Below, piece after piece: positions 1 to 8,022 of a stretch of 50,525 bases of DNA. This stretch comes from an uncultured Oscillospiraceae bacterium. Its GTDB lineage: Bacteria > Bacillota_A > Clostridia > Oscillospirales > Oscillospiraceae. Made by a program: the position numbers and the translations under genes. The notes beneath the pieces were generated by a model that ran no database searches, had not been told where the DNA came from, and saw only the letters and a program-made list of their open reading frames with translations. The stretch is taken from assembly GCA_900754605.1 (NCBI GenBank), contig CAAEDK010000265.1:1-50525 (forward strand), given 5' to 3'. The stretch's first letter is position 1. The number at the start of each line of letters is the position of its first letter.

Positions 1-25
1 GCCCCGGCGGATCGCCGGGGCCTTC
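1..25 (+). terminator. Terminator hairpin of an upstream gene
   Basis: A 9-bp perfect stem (positions 1-9 and 13-21) with a 3-base loop is followed by a short pyrimidine run. It probably ends a transcript that lies mostly outside the window. The T-tract is weak, so it could instead be a boundary hairpin. Confidence 0.5.
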
Positions 26-38
26 TGCCGTCCCGCCC

Positions 39-67
39 TTTACGCTCCCAAAAACTTGTGGTAAAAT
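39..67 (+). promoter_or_regulatory. Sigma-A-type promoter for recG
   Basis: A -35 TTTACG (39-44) and a -10 TAAAAT (62-67) are separated by exactly 17 bp. recG starts 45 bp downstream of the -10. The same -35 variant is seen before the XRE regulator at 33596. Confidence 0.55.
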
Positions 68-112
68 ATCGCTGCCGCACAGGATCTCATTCGGCGAAAA
101 AGGAGGTGCGCC

Positions 113-2221
113 ATGACCATCACATTGGATACCCCCTTGGACCAATTTCCCGGAGTGGGAGAGGCCCGGTCAAAAAAGCTGGAAAAGCTTGGACTGACCC
201 GCTGCATCCATTTGCTCACCCACTTTCCGAGGGACTATGAGGACCGCCGGGAGATCTACTCCATCCGTTCTGCCCCTTCAGGACGGAAAGTATGCGTCCG
301 GGCTATGGCCGCAGAGCATCCTCGTCTGGCCCGGATCCGCCGGGGACTGGAACTGGTCCAACTGCGGGCAGTCGATCAGGCGGGGACCCTCTATCTCACC
401 TTTTTTAACCAGAGCTATGTAGAGCGCGCCCTCCGCGCCGGAGAGGAGTATATCTTTTTCGGCATCGTGGAGGAGCAGGGAAACCGCCGTACCATGGTCA
501 ACCCCATCTTTGAACACGCAGATCGGCAAAACACAACCGGCCGCATCATCCCTGTCTATCCTCTGACTGCTGGAATCTCCAACCATCTGATGCTCTCCCT
601 CACCCAGCGGGCAGTAGAGGACTGCGCCGGAGCCATCCCAGAGACACTGCCCCCATCAATTCGCTTGGAGCACGAACTGGCCCAGGCGGAGTTCGCCTAT
701 CGAAACATCCATTTTCCCGACACCTTTCAGGCCCTGGAACTTGCCCGGCGGCGGCTGACCTTTGAAGAGCTGTTCTATCTCTCCGCCGGTCTGACCATGC
801 TGAAGACCCGCCGTGGCGGCGGCTCAGGCCATGCCATTCCATCCCGCCCACAGAATGATTTTCTTTCCCTGCTTCCCTTCCCGCCCACCGAGGCCCAGCT
901 CCGGGTGATGGAGGAGATCACTGGAGATATGGCCTCTGGACGGCCTATGAACCGGCTGGTCCAGGGAGATGTAGGCTCAGGTAAAACGGTTGTGGCCGCC
1001 TTCGCCGCCTGGCTCGCCGCAGGAGCGGGGTACCAAGCTGCTCTGATGGCCCCCACTGAGGTGTTGGCGGAGCAGCACTGGCGTTCTCTATCCTCCCTTC
1101 TGCGCCCGGCCGGGATCCGGGTTGGCCTGCTCACCGGAGGGCTGACCCAAAAGGAGAAGCGGGAGACCCGGAAGGCCCTGGCCGCCGGAGAGATCGATTT
1201 GATCATCGGCACTCATGCCCTGATCTCCCCCCAGGTAGAGTTCCGACGGCTGGCCCTGATCGTAGCCGATGAGCAGCACCGCTTTGGCGTGGCCCAGCGA
1301 GCCGCCCTGGCCGGCAAGTCGGAGCAAGGCGGGATGCCGCCTCCCCACGTACTGGTCATGTCGGCCACCCCCATCCCACGGACGCTGGCCCTCATCATAT
1401 ACGGAGACCTGGATGTATCCATCATCGACCAACTTCCTCCGGGACGCACGCCGGTGGAGACCTATGTGGTCCACGAGGACAAGCGACAGCGAATGTACAA
1501 CTTTGTCCGCCGTCTGGTGGGGGAAGGTCGTCAGGCCTATATCATCTGCCCTGCAGTGGAGGAAAAAATAGAGGACGAGGGAAAGAACACCCAGTGGGCA
1601 CAGTCGGAAACCAGGCCGAACCTAAAAGCGGTAACCACCTATGCCGAGACCCTCCGCACCCAGGTGTTCCCAGACCTGCGGGTGGCATTTCTCCATGGAA
1701 AGATGCGCCCCCGGGAGAAGGAATCGGTGATGGCCTCCTTTGCCGCAGGCGAGATTGATGTTCTGGTCTCTACCACTGTAGTGGAGGTTGGGGTGGACGT
1801 ACCAAATGCCGCCTTGATCATTGTGGAGAACGCCGAATGCTTCGGCCTCAGCCAGCTCCATCAACTCCGCGGCCGGGTTGGTCGTGGGAAGCACCAGTCC
1901 TACTGCGTCCTCATCACCAATACCCACAGCCCAGACTCTCTGGCCCGTCTGCGCACCCTGGCCTCCACCACCGACGGTTTCCGGATCGCCGAGGAGGACC
2001 TGAAGCTTCGTGGCCCCGGCGACTTCTTCGGCAGCCGCCAGCACGGCCTTCCCCAGCTGGCTCTGGCCGACCTGTCGGGGGACCTTCGCCTGCTCCAGGA
2101 GGCCCAGGCCGCCGCCCGCGGCCTGCTCCAGAACGACCCCGAACTCACCCGCCCGGAAAACCGCCCTGTTCTGGAGCAGGTACGTCGGTTGTTTGCCGAG
2201 ACCCCGGATATTTTCAACTGA
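113..2221 (+). CDS. recG: ATP-dependent DNA helicase RecG
   Basis: RecG remodels stalled replication forks and Holliday junctions in the cytoplasm, using ATP. The 702-residue length fits the family. An N-terminal wedge/OB region (about residues 1-240) is followed by a Walker A motif GDVGSGKT near residues 284-291, a DEQH Walker B box near 386, the SATPIPRT motif and a C-terminal helicase domain with QLRGRVGRG (motif VI). The start is the ATG preceded by AAGGAGG at a short spacing; an overlapping upstream reading frame has no such site. It is transcribed towards the convergent phage-type operon, with one small gene and a bidirectional terminator between. It is a core repair gene and not itself part of the phage unit. 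Confidence 0.97.
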   Translation: MTITLDTPLDQFPGVGEARSKKLEKLGLTRCIHLLTHFPRDYEDRREIYSIRSAPSGRKVCVRAMAAEHPRLARIRRGLELVQLRAVDQAGTLYLTFFNQSYVERALRAGEEYIFFGIVEEQGNRRTMVNPIFEHADRQNTTGRIIPVYPLTAGISNHLMLSLTQRAVEDCAGAIPETLPPSIRLEHELAQAEFAYRNIHFPDTFQALELARRRLTFEELFYLSAGLTMLKTRRGGGSGHAIPSRPQNDFLSLLPFPPTEAQLRVMEEITGDMASGRPMNRLVQGDVGSGKTVVAAFAAWLAAGAGYQAALMAPTEVLAEQHWRSLSSLLRPAGIRVGLLTGGLTQKEKRETRKALAAGEIDLIIGTHALISPQVEFRRLALIVADEQHRFGVAQRAALAGKSEQGGMPPPHVLVMSATPIPRTLALIIYGDLDVSIIDQLPPGRTPVETYVVHEDKRQRMYNFVRRLVGEGRQAYIICPAVEEKIEDEGKNTQWAQSETRPNLKAVTTYAETLRTQVFPDLRVAFLHGKMRPREKESVMASFAAGEIDVLVSTTVVEVGVDVPNAALIIVENAECFGLSQLHQLRGRVGRGKHQSYCVLITNTHSPDSLARLRTLASTTDGFRIAEEDLKLRGPGDFFGSRQHGLPQLALADLSGDLRLLQEAQAAARGLLQNDPELTRPENRPVLEQVRRLFAETPDIFN

Positions 2222-2340
2222 GAGCACACCCCTCTTTTGTAAACCAAGCCGTTCCCCCCCTGTTCACACCCATTTCTCCAGCAGGTGAGGGATCGGAACG
2301 TACTTTCTAGTCTAATCAACATAACGAGGAGGATCCCACT

Positions 2341-2730
2341 ATGGATCGTATGGAACAAGTCAAGCATCTGCGCACAGATCCCGGCGACCGCCACTACAAC
2401 TGCGCCCAGTCTATTCTGGTCCCCTTTGCCAAGGAGGCAGGGCTGGAGGAGGAGCAAGCCTATCAACTGGGAGCCATGTTTGGTTCCGGAATGAATCACG
2501 GAGCCACTTGCGGAGTAATTACAAGTGCGCTGATGCTGCTGGGCCTGAAGGGATACAGCAGCAAGGAGGCCGGAGAGCTTCTCCGCCTCTTCCGTGAGAA
2601 GCATCAGGCTACGGAGTGCGCCGCCCTTCTCACCCGGGCCAAAGAGGCGGGTGTCACCCGGAAGGAGCATTGCGATGCTCTGGTCTTTGAAATGGCCCAG
2701 ACACTGGAGACCCTGCTGACTGAAAAATAA
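2341..2730 (+). CDS. C-GCAxxG-C-C family protein (putative redox protein)
   Basis: This is a 129-residue protein of the C_GCAxxG_C_C family, whose members carry spaced cysteines and are suspected redox or metal-binding proteins; the biochemical role is not established. The signature cysteines are Cys21 (in NCAQS), Cys57 (in GATCG, after a GSGM glycine loop), Cys93 and Cys111. There is no signal peptide or membrane segment, so it is likely cytoplasmic. The start has a good GAGGAGG site 8 bases upstream. It lies 119 bp behind recG with no obvious terminator between, so it may share its transcript, and it is followed directly by a strong hairpin terminator. Confidence 0.8.
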   Translation: MDRMEQVKHLRTDPGDRHYNCAQSILVPFAKEAGLEEEQAYQLGAMFGSGMNHGATCGVITSALMLLGLKGYSSKEAGELLRLFREKHQATECAALLTRAKEAGVTRKEHCDALVFEMAQTLETLLTEK

Positions 2731-2733
2731 TAG

Positions 2734-2778
2734 AAGGAGGGGGAGCCGCGTTCCGTCGCACGGCTCCCCCTCCTTTTT
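2734..2778. terminator. Bidirectional rho-independent terminator
   Basis: A perfect 15-bp stem (2734-2748 with 2761-2775) is followed by a T run on the plus strand. It ends the recG-side transcript and overlaps the stop codon of the last gene of the leftward phage-type operon, so it probably ends both. The operon therefore stops immediately after the YmfQ-like gene, with no fibre or lysis genes behind it. Confidence 0.85.
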
Positions 2779-3361
2779 ATTCGGATTCATCCTCCGGCTC
2801 CACATAGGTCTCCAGCCCGGTCCAGGTGAGGCCCTTGTCCTCAATCTCCCTCCAGCAGGAAAATTTGGTCTCCAGCTGTGCCCAGGTGAGATACCAGAAG
2901 TGGTACTGCACCAGCAGATGGGCAGGGAGAATGTCCTCCACGATCTTTTGGATCTCGTCAAAGCCGGACGGGATCCCGGGTACCTTGGGGAAGGACACCT
3001 CCACTGTTCCGGCCTCCCCGGTCTCCCGTACCAGGGCATTGACACCGCAGCCGGAGATGGTATCGTTGATGGCATCCAACGTAAAGCTGTCTCCGCCAAT
3101 GCGGAGCAGAGCAGCCAGGGCCTCCCGCATAGCCTTGGGCGTCGCGGCGACGGGCCTGCGATGGAACAGGGAGGCGGTACGCTCCAGCCCCCAGTCCTTG
3201 GCTGTGGCCAGACAGGACTCCCGATGCAGCTCATCCAGCGCGGTCTCCACCTGATCCAGAGCCGCCCCCAGGGCCTCCAGCTCCCCGTTCTGGAAGGGGC
3301 CCTCCAGGTCATATATCCCCAGAGGGGACAGCAGCTGACGCAGATATTGGGCCCCGCTCAT
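2777..3361 (-). CDS. YmfQ/XkdU-like phage baseplate-wedge protein (DUF2313)
   Basis: This is a 194-residue protein at the end of the tail operon, in the place held by xkdU in PBSX and by ymfQ in Mu-like elements. Family proteins sit at the baseplate and usually precede the tail-fibre gene. The N-terminal half carries the family-typical pattern of a repeated tail start (YLRQLLSPLGIYD) and an aspartate/glutamate-rich helix. The C-terminal part has the VSFPKVPGIPSGFDEIQKIVEDILPAHL-type region that fits baseplate attachment. Its ATG overlaps the stop of the baseplate J gene by 4 bp, indicating translational coupling. No fibre gene follows, which is unusual. Confidence 0.8.
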   Translation of the reverse strand: MSGAQYLRQLLSPLGIYDLEGPFQNGELEALGAALDQVETALDELHRESCLATAKDWGLERTASLFHRRPVAATPKAMREALAALLRIGGDSFTLDAINDTISGCGVNALVRETGEAGTVEVSFPKVPGIPSGFDEIQKIVEDILPAHLLVQYHFWYLTWAQLETKFSCWREIEDKGLTWTGLETYVEPEDESE

Positions 3362-4413
3362 GCCAGTCCCTCCACAGTCAGGGTCCCCAGCACCGGCAGC
3401 TGATGGGCCGCGATCTCCACATCATCAGCCGGTGCTGCCAGCTTGCAGTTGGCCACCCCGTCGCAGGCAAAGACCAGACTATATAGCTGCGCCAGCAGCA
3501 CCGGTTTTCCAAGACGCTCACCAGAAAACCAGTTTCTCACTGCAGCCTCAGCCCCGGCAGCCACAGTCTCCCGGTTTGCCCCCTCCGTTGGCTGAAGCCG
3601 TATAACAACGTCCACCTTCACCTGCTCCGGTGCACGCACCTTGACATCCACAGCAATCTCCCGCCTGCTCTGGAAATAGGTTTGAATCTGTTGCAGCAAG
3701 GCTGGATCCGCCTTCCCGCTGTGGGTGGATACCACCACATCCACCGTACCGATCCCCCGGCTCCGTGGAAGGACGGAGGCGGCAGCCACCTCGTCAAAGG
3801 ACAGGGCTCCCTGCTCATAGAAAGCGGCGTTGGCCCCGTTGGGCAGGCGCTGGAAGGTATCCAGAACCCGTTTTCTCAGCTCGCTGTCTGCCTCGCCGTC
3901 GCTCCCACCCAAAAAGGGTTCCGGATTGTCACAGCGCCGAATGCCCACCGGCGCCACCGCCATCGAGAGCACCGTCCCAGCGGCCGCATTCCCAGAGCTG
4001 CCCGCCAGCAGGGCCCGGGCGGGGACATCAACCTGGAGTTCTCCTGCCGCGAGGACAGCCGCCTGTGTGGTCTCGAACCGTACCAGTCCCGCAGTCATAC
4101 ATATAGTGCCCAGGGGAATCTCCCTGGCCGTCCCAGCCGTCTCGTCTGTAAAGAAGCGGAGGGTTCCCACCGCATGAGATGCCTGCTTCCGCTCCAGCCC
4201 TCGCAGTTGAGCGTGGAGTTCCAGATAGTCCCCCTCTGCGGTCTGTGGAAATGCCTGCCGGGCCACCCAGTCAGCTTGGAGGTACAATGCATAGATCTGA
4301 GCCGCCGCCGCATACAGGCGAACAGCTAAATCGCAGCCCTGGTCCACCTCCATCCCGGTCCGTATCCCAAAGCTGACCAGCATCTCTCCAAAGATCTCAT
4401 CTACTGTTTTCAT
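3358..4413 (-). CDS. Baseplate J-like protein (XkdT-like)
   Basis: This 351-residue protein is a baseplate J/XkdT family member that forms the wedge ring linking the tail tube end to fibres in contractile tails. Recognisable parts are an N-terminal helical region starting MKTVDEIFGEMLVSFG, a central region with the PLGTICMTAGLVRFETTQAA and ALLAGSSGNAAAGTVL stretches, and the family-typical SDGEADSELRKRVLD segment near residues 170-185. The length is normal. It is preceded by the gp25-like gene with a 12-bp gap and overlaps the next gene by ATGA. The gene is intact with no stop or frameshift. Confidence 0.88.
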   Translation of the reverse strand: MKTVDEIFGEMLVSFGIRTGMEVDQGCDLAVRLYAAAAQIYALYLQADWVARQAFPQTAEGDYLELHAQLRGLERKQASHAVGTLRFFTDETAGTAREIPLGTICMTAGLVRFETTQAAVLAAGELQVDVPARALLAGSSGNAAAGTVLSMAVAPVGIRRCDNPEPFLGGSDGEADSELRKRVLDTFQRLPNGANAAFYEQGALSFDEVAAASVLPRSRGIGTVDVVVSTHSGKADPALLQQIQTYFQSRREIAVDVKVRAPEQVKVDVVIRLQPTEGANRETVAAGAEAAVRNWFSGERLGKPVLLAQLYSLVFACDGVANCKLAAPADDVEIAAHQLPVLGTLTVEGLA

Positions 4414-4425
4414 CCACTCACCTCT

Positions 4426-4779
4426 TCATGTCCGCACCTCTACCGCCACCGACAGCGGCGCACCCCGCCAATTCAGATCCGTACGCAGAGCAATCCGTCC
4501 TGACATGATCTCAGTCAATTCCACCCCTATCACTGCCAGTTCCGACTCCTGTGCCAGCGCTTCCGTAACATACTGGAGGGCCAACGCCTCACGGGCGGAA
4601 GGTTTTTCCCGACCCAGCTGATATAGGCGGCTGCCCAGCTCCGGAAGAAATGGGAACTGTCCCCGCCGGGCGGTCAGGCGAAAGAGCACCCGTTGGAGGA
4701 GGGCCTCCGTCCCCTCCAGGCGCTGAAAGCCCCCAGTACCATTTGGAACATAGTCCCCCTGCTCCAACTTCAGTTCCAT
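4426..4779 (-). CDS. gp25/XkdS-like baseplate protein (DUF2634 type)
   Basis: A 117-residue protein in the xkdS position. Proteins of this kind are lysozyme-related, non-enzymatic baseplate wedge components that join the sheath to the wedge. Visible family traits are the central LLQRVLFRLTARRGQFPFLPELGSRL-type region, in which a short terminal repeat is set up for polymer contact, and the EALALQYVTEAL helix. The ATG follows GGAGGGAACG. It lies between the OB-fold protein and baseplate J, which is the canonical order. Confidence 0.75.
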   Translation of the reverse strand: MELKLEQGDYVPNGTGGFQRLEGTEALLQRVLFRLTARRGQFPFLPELGSRLYQLGREKPSAREALALQYVTEALAQESELAVIGVELTEIMSGRIALRTDLNWRGAPLSVAVEVRT

Positions 4780-4789
4780 CGTTCCCTCC

Positions 4790-5227
4790 TTATCCCAGCA
4801 TAGAAGCTGCTACATCCGCTGCAATACGTCCGATCATATCCTCCAATCGCTCCCCATTGACAGTCACCCTGCCCTTCAGGGCCATCTCCTTACCGTCCAG
4901 CACCACACCTTTAGAATTCAAGTCCATCCTCCCACTGCCCCCGGTGATCCGCACCGCCCCAGCCTCCAAGGGTGGTTCCTCCGCCTGGATCTCTGGTTGG
5001 CGCACCCCAGCCAGACACGGGATCTCCATCTGGTCACCTGCCTTGACTACAAGCACCTTGTCGCCTGTCTGCGGCCGCCACTGATAGCCGCCAGGAGCGC
5101 ACACCGCCACCCAGCGCCGCTCACCCCCCAGATAGACACCGGCGGGGTCGCCTCCCAGAGTCACCACCCCCAGGTCCACCGCAGCCTCCACCGTCCGCCC
5201 CTCAGCTTTTCGATTGGATGTCCACAT
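4790..5227 (-). CDS. Baseplate OB-fold spike/hub protein (gpV/XkdR-like)
   Basis: A 145-residue protein in the position of xkdR or gpV, the hub or spike component under the tail tube. The N-terminal 70 residues are beta-rich (VTLGGDPAGVYLGGERRWVA then PQTGDKVLVV), consistent with an OB fold. The C-terminal part repeats short beta segments (DLNSKGVVLDGKEMALKGRV) like a spike stem and ends in a helix. There is no lysozyme domain. Assignment rests on gene order and fold pattern, so the exact family (DUF2577 or gpV) is uncertain. Confidence 0.65.
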   Translation of the reverse strand: MWTSNRKAEGRTVEAAVDLGVVTLGGDPAGVYLGGERRWVAVCAPGGYQWRPQTGDKVLVVKAGDQMEIPCLAGVRQPEIQAEEPPLEAGAVRITGGSGRMDLNSKGVVLDGKEMALKGRVTVNGERLEDMIGRIAADVAASMLG

Positions 5228-5237
5228 ATCCTACACC

Positions 5238-6188
5238 TCACAGTACCACATCCGGGGGCGCCAGTTCCAGCTTGGTCCACCCCCCGTTCTCGTCCTGTCC
5301 CACCTGGGCCTCTGCCACCCGATATCGCCCGTTGCGCCCCCAGTTAGACCGTTCCAGACGCACCAGATCCCCTGGCCGAGCGAAAAACAAAATTGGGACC
5401 TCCACTTGAATCCGCAGCTGCTCTGCTGCGGATCGTTCCAGTTGGAATTTGCCGCTGTACCGCATAGCCTGGTACTGACTCTTACCTGGCATGGTCACTA
5501 CCTGCCGTCTGCGTCCCCCCAGGGCCTGAAAGGCAGGATTGTCCACCGCCTCGGTCTGGTTCTGATACCGGTCCCGCACCACCACCTGGGACAGCACGCC
5601 GTACCGCCGCACCCGACAGCTCAGCCGCTCCACCGGAACGGCGTCATCCAGGGCGATCTCCCGGGTGTCCGCCCAGGGGGACAGGATCAGCCGCCCCTCC
5701 CGGTGGAAGCGGGGGCAGATTCCGTTATGATACCGGGCAAACTCATACAGTACTGCCCACTCGCTGCTGCCGGCGGCCACAGAGAACCGTGACACCGGTC
5801 CCAGCGCCGCGCCGCCCTCAGTCCGGATGCCATAGGGCTCCACATGGTCCCGCAGGATATCTGCCGGAGTTGCCAGCTCATAGTCCTGGCTGAGGGCCTC
5901 GTTGTCCAGCAGCCGGGCGGCCATCCCCCGGCCGTTCACCTCAAAAAAAGCCCCTTCCGCTCCCAGAACGGTCTCGCATTCGTCCACCACCCCAGTGAAC
6001 TGCACCTCCCCGCCCTCCAGTGCCTGGAACATGGCCCACTCCTCCGGCCGGACCTGATTGTTCCCTTCCCAAATGCACCGCAGGCGGAAGCTGTCGCAGG
6101 GGACGCCGGAGGTATATTGAAAGCACCAGGACACCGGGGCGGGCAGGACGGTTGTCACCCCCTGGGCCGTTGTCACATAACCAGTCAA
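5238..6188 (-). CDS. XkdQ-like tail hub protein (gpD/late control type)
   Basis: A protein of about 316 residues in the xkdQ place, matching the hub family of contractile tails (T4 gp27/P2 gpD type). Visible traits include the VSWCFQYTSGVPCDSFRLRC start, the FTGVVDECE segment, a DILRDHVEPYGI repeat and RYGVLSQVVVRDRYQ further on. I set the start at the TTG at 6188, where TTGA overlaps the stop of the LysM gene and GAGAAGG lies 10 bases upstream. A GTG at 6176 is an alternative. A longer frame to 6296 runs inside the LysM gene and looks like overlap noise. Confidence 0.75.
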   Translation of the reverse strand: MTGYVTTAQGVTTVLPAPVSWCFQYTSGVPCDSFRLRCIWEGNNQVRPEEWAMFQALEGGEVQFTGVVDECETVLGAEGAFFEVNGRGMAARLLDNEALSQDYELATPADILRDHVEPYGIRTEGGAALGPVSRFSVAAGSSEWAVLYEFARYHNGICPRFHREGRLILSPWADTREIALDDAVPVERLSCRVRRYGVLSQVVVRDRYQNQTEAVDNPAFQALGGRRRQVVTMPGKSQYQAMRYSGKFQLERSAAEQLRIQVEVPILFFARPGDLVRLERSNWGRNGRYRVAEAQVGQDENGGWTKLELAPPDVVL

Positions 6189-6751
6189 GTGATCCGCACC
6201 TTCTCTCCCACCCGGATCAGGTTCGGGTTCCGGATCTGAGGATTTCTTGCCGCCAGTTCCTCCAGAGGCAGTCCATACCGCCGCGCGATGGACCAAAAGG
6301 TGTCACCTGGCTTGACCAGATGGTACTCCTTCCTCCCTCCGACCTCCCTATGGATCATCTCTTGATTGAGGGAGAAAGTCCGCACCTCACCGCTGTAATA
6401 GCTCACATCCTCCCAAAAGGTGAAGGAATACCGCACATAGTCGGGCCGCGGTTCCTGCGCCAGCCTCAGCGACACAAAATAAGCGCTGGCCACCTGCCAG
6501 AGGGGGTGGACCAGCAGACCCGGCCCGCTGTCATAAAACACGTTGGCCAGCTGGCCAAACTGGGAATAGGCGTCCGCCCCCACGAATTCTCCTTCTCCCT
6601 CCATCACACGCCTGGTCCGGCCCAGATCCTGAAGGTGATAGAGTCCAAAGGGCACCTTGTGGACCGCCATCTTTCGCTCATAGTCAATGGAGTACACCCT
6701 GGGGTTGTGGGGCCAGGTATAGCTTTTATAGCGCATAGGTGACAAATGCAC
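6185..6751 (-). CDS. LysM-domain tail protein (XkdP-like)
   Basis: About 188 residues, in the xkdP place between the tape-measure slot and xkdQ. The C-terminal 45 residues are a clear LysM domain (YHLVKPGDTFWSIARRYG, then NLIRVGEKVRI). The N-terminal part is the tail-associated region of this family. In contractile phages it sits at the baseplate hub and the LysM may touch peptidoglycan. I place the start at a GTG at 6751, with AAGGAGG (6766-6760) 8 bases upstream; a neighbouring GTG at 6754 would also fit. Extension to 6901 would run far into the upstream gene. Confidence 0.8.
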   Translation of the reverse strand: MHLSPMRYKSYTWPHNPRVYSIDYERKMAVHKVPFGLYHLQDLGRTRRVMEGEGEFVGADAYSQFGQLANVFYDSGPGLLVHPLWQVASAYFVSLRLAQEPRPDYVRYSFTFWEDVSYYSGEVRTFSLNQEMIHREVGGRKEYHLVKPGDTFWSIARRYGLPLEELAARNPQIRNPNLIRVGEKVRIT

Positions 6752-6764
6752 CACAGATCCCTCC

Positions 6765-7391
6765 TTAGTATAGGGAAAAACCCTGATCATAGCGCCGGCT
6801 GTCCCGCTGAAAGGCCCGGTCCACCGCGGCGGCGTGGTCCTCACCGCGCTCCGGCCACCCACCGGGCTGACGCCCTGCCCGGTGGGGCAAATCCATTCCA
6901 CCCTCCGACATCCCGGTAGAGCGGACCGCTCCTCCCTCGCGCTGTGCCTGTTGCACCATTCGCTCCAAACGCTCCGCCCGCTTCAGCAAAGCGGGCCTTG
7001 AGGCCCTTTGTCCAGCCGCTTCCTCCAGCGCAGCAGGCTGCGGTGCCGCCCAGGCCGCGTGCCGGTCTCCCGGTACGAGGAGCCCTGTTGTATGATCCTC
7101 TAGCAGAACAGGTAGTCGGACTGCCGCCCCGTTTCCTATCAGATCAGCATTCAGAACAACTCCCTCCGCTCCTAGAGTGCTAATCGTCTCCATCCAGACC
7201 TCCTGCGGCAGTTCCATTCCGTCCGCCTCCAGCTCTGCGGCAGAGCGAAGGCCTGTAAATTCCGTCTCCCTCAGTTCCGTGCCTCCGCTTAGCGCAGCTG
7301 GAGTGGGAACCCTCGTCTCCGGCCAGCGGGCGGCAACACCCGCCTCTTCCTCCTCCAGCTGGTCCAACAGTTCCTCCAAATAGTCCGTCAC
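6765..7391 (-). CDS. Uncharacterised tail protein in the tape-measure slot
   Basis: A 208-residue protein located exactly where PBSX-type tails carry a tape measure of several hundred to over a thousand residues. I do not recognise its family. It has an acidic N-terminus (EELLDQLEEEE), an Ala/Pro-rich middle, a short charged helix (LLKRAERLERMVQQAQREGG) and a conserved-looking end (AFQRDSRRYDQGFSLY). It lacks the long hydrophobic helices or transmembrane segments usual in tape measures. Its GTG start overlaps the stop of the frameshifted chaperone extension by 4 bp. It may be a very short tape measure, or the tape measure may have been lost and this is a separate accessory. Confidence 0.6.
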   Translation of the reverse strand: MTDYLEELLDQLEEEEAGVAARWPETRVPTPAALSGGTELRETEFTGLRSAAELEADGMELPQEVWMETISTLGAEGVVLNADLIGNGAAVRLPVLLEDHTTGLLVPGDRHAAWAAPQPAALEEAAGQRASRPALLKRAERLERMVQQAQREGGAVRSTGMSEGGMDLPHRAGRQPGGWPERGEDHAAAVDRAFQRDSRRYDQGFSLY

Positions 7392-7684
7392 ACCTGTACC
7401 CCTTTCCGCATCCGCTCATAGCGTTCCTGGTCAAAGGTGTGGTTGACCGCCCCCTCTCCTTGGTCGGAGGGAGCCCCGCACACTGGACATCGGTCCTCCT
7501 CCGCCTGGATGCGGCAGGCGGGGCACAGCCGCTCCAGTTCCTCCTCCCGGTCCAGCGCTAAGTGGGACAGGCACCACACATAGTCCCGATCCCGCATGGC
7601 CTGGACCCTCGGCTCTGAGGGCAGCGCACCGAACGCTTTCAATACCCGCCAGCGCAGCCGGTCCGCTCCGTCGGCAGCTAGTTT
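7388..7684 (-). CDS. Tail chaperone extension (T part), made by -1 frameshift
   Basis: This reading frame is open from the A9 run of the upstream chaperone gene to a TGA at 7388, giving 98 residues after the shift and a fusion of about 210 residues. There is no convincing own ribosome site for the internal TTG at 7642. It contains a Cys4 zinc-ribbon-like motif (CPACRIQAEEDRCPVCG). In lambda and most long-tailed phages the G and GT tail assembly chaperones are made this way, so I read this as the T part. Its end overlaps the next gene by GTGA. A product from the internal TTG cannot be excluded. Confidence 0.65.
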   Translation of the reverse strand, partial: KLAADGADRLRWRVLKAFGALPSEPRVQAMRDRDYVWCLSHLALDREEELERLCPACRIQAEEDRCPVCGAPSDQGEGAVNHTFDQERYERMRKGVQV

Positions 7685-7692
7685 TTTTTTAA
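7678..7692 (-). promoter_or_regulatory. Programmed -1 frameshift site (A9 slippery run)
   Basis: On the minus strand the codons read TTA AAA AAA AAC TAG, with nine consecutive A residues directly before the stop of the 113-residue gene. A one-base backward slip reads AAA CTA and enters the open frame that leads to the Cys4 extension. Position in the operon (between the tube and the tape-measure slot) is the canonical place of this event. Confidence 0.65.
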
Positions 7693-8019
7693 TTCCTCGG
7701 CCTCCTCCTGTCCCATGGTGAGGGCCGGATTCTCCTCCCGGTTAAACTGGCTCCAGGTCTTGGCCAGGGTGGCGATCTCCTCCACCCTCAGCCCCGCCAG
7801 GACCGCCTCGCCGCCGGAAAATACCGGACGGCCCTCCGCTGTCTCCAGGGCCCGGGACAGCAGGCAGGCATTGGAGCACAGGGCACGCTCTCTGGGTGCT
7901 TGGGCCAATTCCTCCGCCTCCCGGTGCGCCTGGAGGACCTCCAGGGCGGACAGCAGGCGCAGCCTCATGCCATTATCCAGCGTCAAGTAGTCCCGGCGTG
8001 CCAAAATAGAAGTTTCCAC
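7678..8019 (-). CDS. Tail assembly chaperone (G part, XkdN-like)
   Basis: A 113-residue protein directly after the tail tube gene. Such proteins coat the tape measure during tail assembly and are absent from the mature particle. The sequence is helical and charged, starting METSILARRDYLTLDNGMRL and ending in EEAEELKKN before a TAG. It ends in the A9 slippery run described separately, so two products are expected: the short G form and a longer fusion. Function is inferred from gene order and the frameshift; sequence similarity alone would not prove it. Confidence 0.7.
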   Translation of the reverse strand: METSILARRDYLTLDNGMRLRLLSALEVLQAHREAEELAQAPRERALCSNACLLSRALETAEGRPVFSGGEAVLAGLRVEEIATLAKTWSQFNREENPALTMGQEEAEELKKN

Positions 8020-8022
8020 AGC

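Noticed and set aside
6188..6296. Longer start for the XkdQ-like protein
   Set aside because: The extra residues (low complexity Gly/Pro/Glu) come from the overlapping LysM gene; the TTG at 6188 has stop/start overlap as in neighbouring pairs.
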